Shown: positions 40,293 to 51,000 of the stretch, piece after piece
Layout of the letters: each line of letters opens with the position of its first letter
How positions within the stretch are numbered: position 1 is the first letter of the stretch
From: an uncultured Actinomycetes bacterium
GTDB lineage: Bacteria > Actinomycetota > Actinomycetes > Mycobacteriales > Nakamurellaceae
Direction of reading: 5' to 3'
Assembly: GCA_937926105.1 (NCBI GenBank)
Contig: CALANS010000051.1
Span: 216,601-280,600, forward strand
Length of the DNA: 64,000 nt
The notes under the pieces: generated by a model
What the model saw: the letters and a program-made list of their open reading frames with translations, nothing else
Told to the model about the DNA's origin: nothing
Database searches by the model: none
Made by a program: the position numbers and the translations under genes

Positions 40293-43100
40293 ATGGCGGC
40301 AGGCGGGGCGGGTGCGGGTCGCGCGACGGGTGCGGGTGGCGCGACGGGTGCGGGTGGCGCGACGGTGCACGTCGACGGCCATCGCATCGCGCTGACCAAC
40401 CTAGGCAAGGTGCTCTACCCCGCGCCGGCGCTGACGAAGGCGGATGTCGTCGACTACTACGCGGCGGTGAGCGCGGTGATGATCCCGCACCTGGCGCATC
40501 GTCCCGTGACGCGCAAGAGGTGGCCGGACGGGGTCGATGCCCAGCCGTTCTTCGAGAAGAACCTCGGCAAGGGCATCCCCGGATGGGTTCGTCACCGCTC
40601 GCAGCAGCACAGCGACCGCACCGTGGACTACCCGTTGGTGGACTCGGTCGCCGCCCTGGTCTGGCTCGCGCAGCTGGCGGCGCTGGAACTGCATGTGCCG
40701 CAGTGGTTCTACGGCGATCATGGTGGTCGACAGAATCCGGACCGGCTGGTATTCGACCTGGACCCGGGGCCGGGTTGCACGCTGGCGGACTGCGCGATGG
40801 TGGCCCGCACCGTCCGAGACACGTTGGGACGGCACGGGTCGAGGCTGGTTCCGGTCACCAGCGGGTCCAAGGGCCTGCACCTGTATCTCGGCTTGGGCGG
40901 CTCGATGACCTCGGACGAGGCGTCCGACTGGGCGCACCGGCTGGCCCGCACCATCGAGCGCTCCATGCCCGACCTGGTGGTCTCCCGGATGAGCAAATCG
41001 CTGCGGGCCGAACGGATCCTGATCGACTGGAGCCAGAACAACGGGTCCAAGACGACCATCGCGCCGTACTCGATGCGCGGGCGGGAGCAGCCGATGATCG
41101 CGGCCCCCCGCACCTGGGAGGAGCTGGACGACCCGGAGCTGGGCCAGCTGGACTACCGACAGGTGCTGGACCGGCTCGACGATCTGGGTGACCCGATGGC
41201 CGAGCTGGGGCGTCCGGTGGGTGGCCGGCGGTCGGTGGTGGCGTTGCGCCGGTCCTCCCGCGAGGCGCGGCGGGCGGTGCGCGATGCCGTGGCGGAGCAG
41301 GGCATTTCGCTGGCGGTCGAGTCGCCGGACGGCCGTTCGCCGGGCGGTGACGATGCGGCCGAGACCGACTCGGAGGGCGACGACACTCCCGGACGCGCCG
41401 TCGATCCTGCCGACGGTGATCCCGACCGGCTGGCGACCTACCGCGCAAAGCGGTCCGCGGACCGGACCCCCGAGCCGGTGCCGGAGGCCGGTCCGCTACC
41501 GCACGGCGACGACGACACCTTCGTCATCCAGGAGCACCATGCCCGGCGGCTGCACTACGACTTCCGGCTGGAGCGCGGTGGGGTGCTGGTGTCGTGGGCG
41601 GTGCCCAAGGGGCTGCCGACCGACACCCGGCAGAATCGGCTGGCGGTGCAGACCGAGGACCACCCGCTGGCATACGCCTCCTTCGCTGGGTCGATCCCGA
41701 AGGGGGAGTACGGCGGCGGCGAGGTGACGATCTGGGACGCCGGGCGGTACCGGACCGAGAAGTGGCGTGACGACGAGGTCATCGTGGTGCTGGAGGGGAA
41801 GCGGGCGCGCGGCCGTTATGTGCTGGTGCGCACCGGGGGGACCAACTGGCTGATGCACCGGATGAAGGACCAGTCCGGCACGGACGGCGGCAGTAGCGGT
41901 GATGGTGACGGGGAGGATGCTGGTGCTGCTGGCGGCGGCGGTGCTGGTGGTGACGGTGCTGGTGGTGACGGCGCTGCCCTCGCTGACACTGCCGGTGAGG
42001 GTGGTGCTGCCGGTGCTGCTGACGGCGCTGCCGTCTCCGACGCCGGCAGTGGGTCCGGTGCTGCCGGTGCTTCCCTCGCTGACACTGCCCGGTCTCGGCT
42101 GCCGCGCGATATCTCGCCGATGCTGGCCAGCCCGGGGGAGATAGACCGGCTGGGCGACGGGGTGTGGCGGCTGGAGGCCAAGTGGGACGGCATTCGAGCC
42201 ATCGTCGAAATAGACCACGGGGAGCTACGGGTGCACAGCCGGGCCGGCAACGACCTGAAGCCCGGATACCCGGAGCTGGCCGAACTGGTCGACGAACTGG
42301 CCGAGCACTCGGTGGTGCTGGACGGCGAGATCGTGGCGCTGGCCGACGGCGACGCGCCCAGTTTCGAGTTGTTGCAGCACCGGATGGGCCTGACCCGGCC
42401 CGCGGAGGTACGCGCCGCGGCGGCGCGGGTGCCGGTGCGCTACTACGTGTTCGACCTGCTGTACGTCGACGGAGTCTCGTTGCTGGGGAAGGCCTACGAC
42501 GATCGGCGGCGGTTGCTGCGCGCGCTGCGGGTGCGGACCGAGCACTGCGAGGTGCCCGAGCAACTGGCCGGATTGCCGGCAGAGGCCCTGGCGGAGAGTC
42601 GCCGCCGGAAGCTGGAGGGCATCGTCGCCAAGCGCGCCGACTCGCCCTACCGGCCCGGGCAACGGTCCGCGGCGTGGATCAAGGTGAAGCTGTGGGCGAC
42701 CCAGGACGTGGTGGTGGTCGGCTGGCGGCCTGGCCGCGGACGCCGGGAGGGCGGCATCGGCTCGCTACTGGTGGCGCTACCGGGCGGTGACGACAATCGC
42801 GCCGGCGGCTCGGGAGGGGACGGCGATCCCCAGTTGGTGTACGCCGGCCGGGTCGGAACCGGATTCACCGACGCCATGCTGGATCGGCTGATGGAGACGC
42901 TGAAACCGTTGCGGCGCAAGACGTCGCCCGTGGCCGATTCGGTACCAGGCGCCGATGCGCGAGATGCGGTGTGGGTGACGCCGCGGCTGGTCGGCGAGGT
43001 GAGCTACTCGGAGATCACCCGCGACGGGCGGCTGCGGCAGCCGGCCTGGCGGGGGCTGCGAGCCGACATTCCGGTCGACCAGGTCCGCCGCGAGGGGTAG
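40293..43100 (+). CDS. ligD: LigD: polymerase-phosphoesterase-ligase for end joining
   Basis: A 935-residue multidomain enzyme. The primase-type polymerase (about 25-300) has the D-x-D in VFDLDPGPG. The 3'-phosphoesterase (about 405-530) has HHARRLHYDFRLE and the metal-site segment SWAVPKGLP. The ATP-dependent ligase (about 603-935) has adenylated K630 in EAKWDGIR, then VVLDGEIVAL and an OB-fold. The order POL-PE-LIG is that of mycobacteria. Between PE and LIG is a 74-residue Gly/Ala/Ser/Asp linker of near repeats, and a GAGGAT-type repeat opens the protein. It fills in, trims and seals breaks held by Ku. Confidence 0.96.
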   Translation: MAAGGAGAGRATGAGGATGAGGATVHVDGHRIALTNLGKVLYPAPALTKADVVDYYAAVSAVMIPHLAHRPVTRKRWPDGVDAQPFFEKNLGKGIPGWVRHRSQQHSDRTVDYPLVDSVAALVWLAQLAALELHVPQWFYGDHGGRQNPDRLVFDLDPGPGCTLADCAMVARTVRDTLGRHGSRLVPVTSGSKGLHLYLGLGGSMTSDEASDWAHRLARTIERSMPDLVVSRMSKSLRAERILIDWSQNNGSKTTIAPYSMRGREQPMIAAPRTWEELDDPELGQLDYRQVLDRLDDLGDPMAELGRPVGGRRSVVALRRSSREARRAVRDAVAEQGISLAVESPDGRSPGGDDAAETDSEGDDTPGRAVDPADGDPDRLATYRAKRSADRTPEPVPEAGPLPHGDDDTFVIQEHHARRLHYDFRLERGGVLVSWAVPKGLPTDTRQNRLAVQTEDHPLAYASFAGSIPKGEYGGGEVTIWDAGRYRTEKWRDDEVIVVLEGKRARGRYVLVRTGGTNWLMHRMKDQSGTDGGSSGDGDGEDAGAAGGGGAGGDGAGGDGAALADTAGEGGAAGAADGAAVSDAGSGSGAAGASLADTARSRLPRDISPMLASPGEIDRLGDGVWRLEAKWDGIRAIVEIDHGELRVHSRAGNDLKPGYPELAELVDELAEHSVVLDGEIVALADGDAPSFELLQHRMGLTRPAEVRAAAARVPVRYYVFDLLYVDGVSLLGKAYDDRRRLLRALRVRTEHCEVPEQLAGLPAEALAESRRRKLEGIVAKRADSPYRPGQRSAAWIKVKLWATQDVVVVGWRPGRGRREGGIGSLLVALPGGDDNRAGGSGGDGDPQLVYAGRVGTGFTDAMLDRLMETLKPLRRKTSPVADSVPGADARDAVWVTPRLVGEVSYSEITRDGRLRQPAWRGLRADIPVDQVRREG

Positions 43101-43209
43101 CTCGCCGACCGGGACGCCCTCGGCGCGGCACCATCGCCGGGGGACAGGTGGCTCGGTACGGTCGGGTGCCCGGTCGATGTCGCCGATGACCGGCAGCAGG
43201 AGGACGCCG

Positions 43210-44133
43210 GTGCCCGAGTTGCTGATCGAGACGTCCGCCCTGCGCAAGTCCTATGCGAGCCGGCGCGGGCGGCAGGTCGCGGTCGACAGTCTCGACCTGG
43301 AGGTCCCGGCTGGCGGGGTACACGGGTTCCTGGGGCCGAACGGGTCGGGTAAGACGACCACCATCCGGTTGGTGCTGGGACTCGCGAGGGCCGACTCGGG
43401 CGGCATCACGCTGTTCGGCGCCCCCGTCCCCGGCAGGTTGACCGACGTGATCGGCCGGGTCGGCGCCGTGGTCGAGCAACCGCGGCTGTTCCCCGGCTTC
43501 ACCGGACGGGACAACCTGCTGCTGCTGGCCAAGTCCGTGGGACTGGGGCGTTCTCGGGTCGATGAGGTGCTGGGCGCGGTGGGGCTGGCCGATCGCGCCG
43601 GCGACCGGTACAAGACGTACTCGCTCGGCATGAAGCAGCGCCTGGCGATCGCCGCGGCGCTGCTCAAGAAGCCGCAGCTGCTGGTGCTGGACGAGCCGAC
43701 CAACGGCTTGGACCCGGCGGGCATCCGCGAGATCCGCAATCTGGTACGGGATCTCGCGACGGCGGGCACCACCGTGCTAATCAGCTCGCACATCCTGGCC
43801 GAGGTGCAGCAGGTCTGCGACTCGGTGTCGATCATCGGGCGTGGCCGCCTGCTGGCGGGCGGGCCGGTGGCCGACGTGCTCAGCCAGGTGGGCGGCGGTG
43901 CCCGGACGTTCCGGGTGGCGGTGGACGATCCGGCGGCGGCAACCCGGGTGCTGGCGGCGGCCGGGCTGACGGTGCGGCAGGAGCGGGACGCGCTGCTGGT
44001 GTCCGGCGCCGAGCAGGCCTCGCAGATCACCCGGATGCTGGCCGAGCGGGGTCAGTTCCTGTCCGGGCTGTCGCCGGTCGGTGCCGATCTGGAGTCGGCG
44101 TTCCTCCAGATTACCGAGGGCGAGGGACTGTGA
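43210..44133 (+). CDS. ABC transporter ATP-binding protein (exporter type)
   Basis: A 307-residue ATPase with Walker A GPNGSGKTTT, signature YSLGMKQRLAIAAALL, Walker B LLVLDEPTNGLD and switch His in SSHILAEV. The C-terminal ~85 residues (RTFRVAVDDPAAATRVL onward) are the regulatory extension of ABC-2/BcrA-type ATPases. GTG 43210 has AGGAGGA at good spacing; an earlier in-frame start is less likely. The stop overlaps the permease start (GTGA). Confidence 0.92.
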   Translation: MPELLIETSALRKSYASRRGRQVAVDSLDLEVPAGGVHGFLGPNGSGKTTTIRLVLGLARADSGGITLFGAPVPGRLTDVIGRVGAVVEQPRLFPGFTGRDNLLLLAKSVGLGRSRVDEVLGAVGLADRAGDRYKTYSLGMKQRLAIAAALLKKPQLLVLDEPTNGLDPAGIREIRNLVRDLATAGTTVLISSHILAEVQQVCDSVSIIGRGRLLAGGPVADVLSQVGGGARTFRVAVDDPAAATRVLAAAGLTVRQERDALLVSGAEQASQITRMLAERGQFLSGLSPVGADLESAFLQITEGEGL

Positions 44134-45131
44134 TCAGGGCGCTGGGTGTCGAACTGCTGCGGCTGCGCAAGCGCCGGGCGGCCTGGTTGCTGACGGTTCT
44201 GGCACTGGTGGGCTGCCTGGTGGTGTTGGGGTTCGCGATTGGCAACCAGGCCCCGCCATCGGCGTCCGACCGAGCCGCGGCGCAGGCGCAGGTGGACCGA
44301 CAGATCGCCGATCCTGCCTTCCAGCAGCAACTCAAGGAGTGCCAGGACGCGGTCGCCGCGGGCGGATCGCAGGACTGGCCGGCCGGGATGGACTGCGCCG
44401 AGTCGATGACGCCGAAGGTCGAGTGGTTTTTGGGCTGGTCGCCTCCGCAGTTCGTGCACAACTACGCCGACCAGCTGCTGGCGGTGACGTTGATCCTGGC
44501 GCTGGCCATGGCGCTAGTCGGGGTGACCTTTGCCGGGGCGGACTTCTCCTCGGGCACCATCGGAACCCAGTTGCTGTTCCAGCCCAGACGGACGGTGGCA
44601 TTTTCCGGTAAGGGCGGCGCGCTGGTCCTCCTTGCGCTGCTGGCCGGCGTCGTCGGAGTCGTGCTGGCGGGCGTGGCCAGCTACTGGGCGGCCGCCCAGT
44701 GGGGCTCGACGGCCATGGTGCGACAGGTGGCCAACGGGACCGTCGACGTCACCTGGGGCGAACTGATCTGGGACGGTGTCCGAGCGATCCTCGGAGTGGC
44801 TGCCGCCTCGCTCGGCGGGTTCGCGCTGGCGATGCTGTTCCGCTCCAGCCTGGTGGCGGTGTCGATCATCGCGGGGTACGGGCTGGTGGTCGAGGCCGTG
44901 ATCCGCTCGCTGTTCCGCGGCATCGAGCCCTACCTGGTGTCCAGCAGGGTCGCGGCCTGGCTACAGGGGCCGTATGAGATCCGCATCTACCCGCAGTCCT
45001 GCGGACCCGGTCCGTGTGAGCCCACCGTCACCACCATCAGCGTCGCGGCCGGTGGCGAGTACCTGCTGGTCCTGCTGGCCGTGCTGGTCCTGCTGGCCGG
45101 ATGGGCCTTCGCTCGCCGCGACGTGAACTGA
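44130..45131 (+). CDS. ABC-2 type permease
   Basis: A 333-residue membrane protein with six predicted helices, the first (AAWLLTVLALVGCLVVLGFAIG) followed by an extracellular domain of about 75 residues with two Cys (ECQDAV, MDCAESM), and the last near the C-terminus (YLLVLLAVLVLLAGWAFARR). A second extracytoplasmic loop has CGPGPCEP. It is the partner of the preceding ATPase; the substrate is not evident. It ends convergent with the HNH gene. Confidence 0.85.
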   Translation: MIRALGVELLRLRKRRAAWLLTVLALVGCLVVLGFAIGNQAPPSASDRAAAQAQVDRQIADPAFQQQLKECQDAVAAGGSQDWPAGMDCAESMTPKVEWFLGWSPPQFVHNYADQLLAVTLILALAMALVGVTFAGADFSSGTIGTQLLFQPRRTVAFSGKGGALVLLALLAGVVGVVLAGVASYWAAAQWGSTAMVRQVANGTVDVTWGELIWDGVRAILGVAAASLGGFALAMLFRSSLVAVSIIAGYGLVVEAVIRSLFRGIEPYLVSSRVAAWLQGPYEIRIYPQSCGPGPCEPTVTTISVAAGGEYLLVLLAVLVLLAGWAFARRDVN

Positions 45132-45161
45132 GCCGCGGACTCCCGTCGGGCCGGATCGGGC

Positions 45162-47090
45162 TTAGAACGGCGGAGGTTCGTCGTTGGGATCGGGTTGGCC
45201 GGTGGCCCGGCGCATGGCGCGGTCGACGGCGATGTTGTCGAGGTAGTCGCGGTGGGTGGGTCGGCGGCGCCGGGTGGACGGGCCGGCACTGGCCCGAATG
45301 GTGTCGGGCCGGGCGCGGGCAGTGGCGAGTTCTTCGGGTGTAGGTGGCCGGTACCCGGCGAGGATGCGGCACGCCCGTAGCCCGACCGAGCGAAGCCGCG
45401 CGAGGTGCTGTTCGCGGCGGCGCACGCTTTCGATGAAGTGGAGCATTTCCGGAGAGGGCGGTGCGACTGCCGGCAACGACGGCTCATCCGGTGGCTCGGG
45501 TTCGGGCGGGGGCCAGGTGGCGGGCAGGATCAGCTCGGTGATCGCGAGGTCGGTGCTTTCGCCGGGGAGGCGGTATTCGGTGGGATGGGTCGTGTAGTGG
45601 TGACCGGTGGGGCTCGTCCAGTCGATGGTGTGGTCGGGGCGGCCTTCGGCGATCCATTGGGCGTGGGTTTTGAACAGGTGGTGGCGGCGGCACTCGGGGT
45701 CGCAATCCCATAGTTCGGTCCGGCCGCCGGACGCGGGATCGCCGTGGTTGAACGGAATTCGGTGGTCGTGGTCGGTGCGCCATCCTGGTTGTCGACAGGA
45801 TGGGAAGCGGCAGTGCGTGGCCAGCGTGGTGATCTGATCGGCCAGCGACTGCCGGGGTCGGTAGACGGTGGCCGAGACCGCCTGGGCGGTACCACTATCT
45901 CCGTCGATACCGGCCAGCGCCAGCGTTTGGTGGGCGCGGGCGATGGTGGTGGCCAGTTCCGCGGTGATGGCGCCGTGACCGGCCAGGTGCCCGGGTAGCC
46001 GGTCCAGTCCGGCCAGCGTGGACATCCCGATGGTGATGGTCAGATGCGGGCGGCGCCCGTGCCGGGACAGGCCGCGCCACGCGGGCTCCGAAGAGGGCCT
46101 GGCAGCGGGTTCGGATGCGGCGGGCGCGGTGACGGCGCCTCCGTCACCGCCGCTGCCGGTGTTGTCGGCGGCGGCGGTCGTGCGGGGTTGTCCATAGTGC
46201 GTCAGGTCGATGCGGCCGGTCGCGAGCAGTTCGGCGGCGATGTCGGCCAGGGCGTCGGCGCGCCGGGTGTCGATGTCGCGGTGCTGGCCGTCCTCGTCTG
46301 GGACGTCGGAGCCGGCCTGGGCCAGTAGGTCGAGCAGGGTGTAGAGGGTGACGGCGTCCTCGGCGCGTAGGTGTGCGTGGATGTCGCCGGTGCCGTTCTC
46401 GCCCGGGCGGTGTCGTACGTGCCGATGGGCGCGGGCGTCGCGCTCGTGGCGTGCGGCCGCGTCGGGATCCGCGGCGATCACCGCGCGCTCCAAGAGTTCC
46501 TTGACGTGACTGGAGACTCGGGTGCGTGCCAGCGGCACGATGACGTCCTCGGCGGCAGCCCGCACCTTCGTGGGCAGGCACCTGGTGCCGTCGGCGATCA
46601 GCGTGACACGGCGCTGATCGATGCGTCCGTCGTGCAGCGCCGACCAGGTGGTTGGTAGCTGATCAACCAGTTCGACGGCCGCGCTGACCCGGCCGGTGGC
46701 GGTGCGATGCGGGATCGCCAGGGCGGCGGCAATCTCCGCCGACGCCAGAGAGCGGGCGTAGTCCTGCTGATGCGCGGCCAGCAGGTCGGGGTCGACTCGT
46801 CCATCGGGCCCGCGGGCTGCGCCGGTGCGGCTGGTCAGGTTGTCGGTCAGCCCCGTCAGGTCGCCGGCGACACCCGGCCGGGCGAAGGCTGCGGTGAGCG
46901 TGGCCTGGGTGGCTTGCAGGTGCGAGATGGCTCGTTCGCACGTGACGATCGCGTCGATCAGGTCGGGGCCGGCCAGTCCCGTCGGGTCGGCGGCATCCAA
47001 CGCCGCGACGGTGTCGGCGCCCGGATCGGCCGCCGCATGAATGGCCCACTCAGATCGCGGAGTCGACGTTACGCGTGTGCCGTCACTCAT
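45162..47090 (-). CDS. DUF222 / HNH endonuclease-domain protein (13E12 repeat family)
   Basis: A 642-residue protein of a family that is expanded in actinobacteria. The N-terminal DUF222 domain covers about residues 40-330 (LLERAVIAADPDAAARHERDARAHRHV, ADALADIAAELLATG). A zinc-HNH module follows near 440-500: CRFPSCRQPGWRTDHDH-RIPFNHG, then CDPECRRHHLFKTH, with the metal-binding Cys pairs and catalytic His. The last ~130 residues are Pro-rich. These proteins are thought to be mobile-like nucleases of unsettled role. ATG 47090 lies downstream of a good promoter. Confidence 0.9.
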   Translation of the reverse strand: MSDGTRVTSTPRSEWAIHAAADPGADTVAALDAADPTGLAGPDLIDAIVTCERAISHLQATQATLTAAFARPGVAGDLTGLTDNLTSRTGAARGPDGRVDPDLLAAHQQDYARSLASAEIAAALAIPHRTATGRVSAAVELVDQLPTTWSALHDGRIDQRRVTLIADGTRCLPTKVRAAAEDVIVPLARTRVSSHVKELLERAVIAADPDAAARHERDARAHRHVRHRPGENGTGDIHAHLRAEDAVTLYTLLDLLAQAGSDVPDEDGQHRDIDTRRADALADIAAELLATGRIDLTHYGQPRTTAAADNTGSGGDGGAVTAPAASEPAARPSSEPAWRGLSRHGRRPHLTITIGMSTLAGLDRLPGHLAGHGAITAELATTIARAHQTLALAGIDGDSGTAQAVSATVYRPRQSLADQITTLATHCRFPSCRQPGWRTDHDHRIPFNHGDPASGGRTELWDCDPECRRHHLFKTHAQWIAEGRPDHTIDWTSPTGHHYTTHPTEYRLPGESTDLAITELILPATWPPPEPEPPDEPSLPAVAPPSPEMLHFIESVRRREQHLARLRSVGLRACRILAGYRPPTPEELATARARPDTIRASAGPSTRRRRPTHRDYLDNIAVDRAMRRATGQPDPNDEPPPF

Positions 47091-47136
47091 CGCTCGTCAC
47101 CTCCGATTCCCTGCCGCAGTCGGTACGATTGTTCTA

Positions 47137-47166
47137 ATAATACAGAATACGCGACGGGGTGTGCAA
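47137..47166 (-). promoter_or_regulatory. promoter of the HNH-protein gene
   Basis: On the minus strand TTGCAC (47166-47161), an 18-base spacer and TATTAT (47142-47137) form a good housekeeping promoter inside an unusually AT-rich patch. The leader to ATG 47090 is about 40 bases. Confidence 0.6.
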
Positions 47167-47248
47167 CCACCGCTGTAGTATTTTACGAACAGATATTCGG
47201 CTGGCCGCTGTGCGCACGGCCCGCGCCCATCGGGGCCGGCCGACGGCG

Positions 47249-48084
47249 TCAGCCGCCGCCGATCACCACGAACCCCCCGATCTGCGTCACGCCGTCGGAG
47301 AGGAACACCGGAATCGTCCGGGACGGGGCCGAATTCTGCGCCAGTGCCTGGGAGATGCTGGTCGGTATCGGTCCATTCAGATCGCTGGCCAGTACGTATC
47401 CCGTTTGCCGTTTGGTGGCATACGCCGCGATGAGGACCGGCACGCCGGGTCTTGGCGTTCGCGTTTGCGTCGGAACCGTAGGTCTGGCCGCGGGCATTGG
47501 TCGGCCAGGCGCCCGCCTGCGGCGACGGACCCTCGCCCGGTGGATAGGAGCGCTGTGCGCGGGTGCTGCTGAGGGGGCCACCGGCCGACTCGCGGCCAGG
47601 CCCGGCGGCAGATTCGGCCGCGGGCGCGCCGGCCGGTCCCGATGCAGGTGCGGACTCCATGGCTGGCGCGGATTCCATGGCTGGCGCGGGCGCCGACGAG
47701 GCCGCGCTCAACGAGGCACGGATGTCCGGGACCTGCTCGCGTGCCAGCAGTGTCGATCCGGCGTGGAGCACCAGCGTGCCGCCCCGTGCGGCCGGCACGA
47801 GGAATCCTCGGAGCGCACCCAGCCGGTACAGATCGACCGTCTCCCCGGAGGGTTCGTCACCGCCTGTCGGGAACCACTGGATTCCGATGACGGAGGAGTC
47901 CACGACCCCGCCGAAGGTGGAATCGGTACCCAGCGTGCCACGCAGCGGGCCCGTCTCGCTGAGCCTGGTGCCAGCCCAGCCGCGACCGGGTGGATCGATC
48001 GCAGCGCAGAACATGGTGGAGGTGATACCGATGATTCCCAGGCGGGTGCGCGCGGCGTGCGCGGCGGGTTCCGTGTCGAGACAT
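47249..48084 (-). pseudogene. frameshifted secreted-protein gene
   Basis: Three frames must be joined to read one protein. ATG 48084 starts a basic segment (MSRHGTRRARRAH); another frame continues with LGIIGITSTMFCAAIDPPGRGW, an Ala/Pro/Ser linker and SYPPGEG...WPTNARGQTYGSDANAN; and after a shift near 47450 a third frame gives PGVPVLIAAYATKRQTGYVLASDLNGP and ends FVVIGGG at 47249. The segment TYGS...LIAAYATxxxTGYVLASDLNG is common at the C-terminus of small secreted actinobacterial proteins of unknown function. Unless there are assembly errors, the gene is broken. It starts two bases after the stop of the giant surface-protein gene. Confidence 0.6.
47656..47691. repeat. 18-base near-perfect tandem duplication
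   Basis: Two copies of an 18-base unit built around CCATGGCTGGCGCGGA stand head to tail in the Ala/Pro/Ser linker of the frameshifted gene. They encode a duplicated PAMESA segment and point to slippage. Confidence 0.65.
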
Positions 48085-48086
48085 CC

Positions 48087-51000
48087 TCAGGCGCCGGTCG
48101 TCACGGTGTCGTACCGGAACAGCACCGGAGCGACCGACCCGCGGGTAACCACCAGCAGCGGCTGGTAGTGATCGTCGGTACCGGTGAGGATGCTCTCGTC
48201 AGATGCCCAGGCGATGGCGCCGCAGAACTCGCTGTCCTTGGGCACATCCGCGTAGGGCGCCGAGGTGCACGGTGGCGCGTCCGCACCGTCGTGATCCAGC
48301 CGGTACAGGAACGCCGCCAGGGTCTGCATGGTCACGGGCTGGGACGGGTGGAATTCGCCGTCGCCGTATCCGTGGGCGATGCCCTGCTCGTCCAACCAGG
48401 CGATGGCGCCGCAGAACGGGTTGCTGGTGGGCACATCGGTGAATGGGGCTGCATCGCAGGCCGGTGCCTGATCGCCGTGGTGATCCAGCCGGTACAGGAA
48501 CGCCGCCATGGTCTGGCGGGTGACGGAATAGTCCGGCCGGTAGGTCCGGTCGGGGTATCCGGAGGTGATGCCCCTTCCGACCATCCAGTTGATGTACGGG
48601 CAGTTCGGGTCGGTGGAAGGGACGTCGGTGAACGGGTCGCTGGCGCAGGCCGGAACGCCGGGGGCCGAGCCCTGCACCGCGCCCGCATTGCAGGCCTCGC
48701 CGTCGGCGCTGGCGGTACCCCGCTGGTCGGTGGCCGGGCACAGGGTCCCGGTGGACCCGGGAGCCTCCGGTGTGGCGCCCACGGGAATCATTCCCACCGC
48801 CGGCGAGCCGGGCATCGGGGCGACCGTCTCGGTCGGACCCCCGTTGTCGCCCAACGGATTCAACAGGCTCGCCAGGCCGGCGCTGCTGGCCACGCTGCTC
48901 GACTGGGCGAACCCGCAGGAGTCGTCGCTGGCGATGTTGAAGCCGCCGTCGTAGATCGTCCCGGTCTCGCCCTGTACCACGCAGCCCGTCCCATCGCCGG
49001 CCAACACGGAACTGACCAGCCGCACCGGAGCGGTGCTGGTGATGCCGACGCCGGTGCCCTCGACGAAGGTGGACGCGGTGACGATCACCGGGCCACTGCT
49101 GAAGATCCCGCCGGCATTCGACGCCGGCCCGGCGTTGTCGACGAACGTGGACGTGGACACCGTTGCCTGTCCGCTGCCCTGGCCGAAGATGCTGGTGTTC
49201 ACCATGCCGCCGCCGGACGTGGCGTCGCCACCGGTGGTGTCGTTGTGCGCGAACGTCGATGCTGTGACCTGCATCGTCTCGCCGCCCCCGAAGGCGGCCA
49301 CCACGCCGCCGCCGTAGGTCACCCCGTTGGCCTGCTCGCCGGAGGCCGGATTGTCGGGCCCGACGGTGGTGTTGCCGGTGAACGTCGACGTCGAGACCAC
49401 GGCGGCGGGCCCCGATGCCCCGCCGCCGAGGGTGACGATGCCGCCGCCGAACGCGACGGCGTCCACGGCTCCGGCCGTGGTGTTGTCGGTGAACGTCGAT
49501 CCGCTCACCGTCGCCCCGTCGAGAGCGATAATGCCGCCCCCGACGGAGAAGCTGACGTCTGCCGTCACCGAGTTGCCGGTGAAGGTGGAGTCCGTGACGT
49601 GCACCGGACCGTAGCTCAGGATGCCGCCGCCCCAGGCCGCGATCTGCGATGCGGACCCGGTGTTGTCGGTGAAGTGGCTGCCCGTCACCGTGACCGAGCC
49701 GGCATCGCCGCCCCCGGTCGGCGCCATGGCGACGATGCCGCCGCCCACCGTGGTGCTGCTCGATGAGGTGTCGTGCGGCACGGTGCCGATCGTGTTGTCG
49801 GTGAACGTGCCGTCGGCGACGGTGATGCTTCCGCCGGAGTCGGACACGATGCCGCCACCGGGGGCGGCGCTCTCGAGGCCGCCGATCGTTCCGGTGATCG
49901 TGAGGTCGGAGACGGTCAGCGTGCCCGATCCGGTGTAGTGCAGCAGGTACGCCGCCTGGCCCTGTCCGTCGAGGGTCGCGGTCACGCCGTTGCCGGGCTT
50001 GACCTTCAGGGACCTCTGCGGGACCTCCCAGCCGGTCGTCGTGGTGAACCTGGCGGTGCTGCCGGCGCCGGGGTCGGCCTCGAGAACGACGGTGTCGTCG
50101 CTTGCGGCCAGACCCAGCGCCTGGCCGAGAGTGCAGGCGCCCGCCAGGTCGGCCGCCTTGTCACACGCGGCCGGTGACGAGGCCCCGCCGTGCGGGTAGG
50201 CGTACAGCGTGACCGGCGCGGTCGACCTCCACTGGGCAAAGAGCGTGACGGGTACCGCGGTGCCGTCACTGCTGTCGGTGCTCAGCGTCGCCGTGTCGGA
50301 TATGGCCGTACCGCCCCCGTCCGCCTTCGTGTTCCAGCCGGTGAGCGTGTACCCGGCGCGGGTCGCCTGCGGGAAGTCTGCGGTGGTGCGGCCGACGGAC
50401 GTCAGCGTCGGCCCGTCGACGATGCTCCACGGCGTCGCCCCGGCCCAGTCGACGGAGCCGTCGCCCGCGTCGAAACTCAGCTTGTAGTGGTGATCGGTGA
50501 CCGCCTGGTCGCCGCCGACGGTGACGGTGTGAGTAATGGCACCGCTGTTGTCGATTGTCCCCGTGCCGTCGAGAGTGCCAGGGCCGCTGATGGATCCGGC
50601 GTTGGTCAGAGTGCCGTTATTGGTGAGGGTGCCATCGCTGAGATCGATGGACTCCTCCGCCGGAAGCCTCAGTGCGCCGGAGGTGGTGACGGTTCCGAGC
50701 TCGCGTCCGCCGCCGATGGCAATGCTGTCGGCGCCGGCGACCGTCACATCCGCGGCGCTGCCGATCGTGAGGTCGACGCCGAGCCCACCGTAGGCGCTGC
50801 CGATGCCCGCCCCGTTCTCGCCGCCGATGGCGGTGACGGTGCCGCCGGTGATGGAGGCGGTGCCACCTCCGGCGGAGTCGGTGCCGCCGATGCCGGCACC
50901 CCAACCGTTGCCCGTGGCCGTCACGGTTCCGCCGCTGATGGTCACCGTGCCGCCCTCGCCGTCGGTGAGCCCGTCGGGAGCCGCTACCGCACCGCCTCCG

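Noticed and set aside
40154..40408. N-terminal extension of Ku
   Set aside because: Pro/Ala-rich and overlapping the start of ligD on the other strand; MRSLWNGSLSFG at 40153 is the true Ku start.
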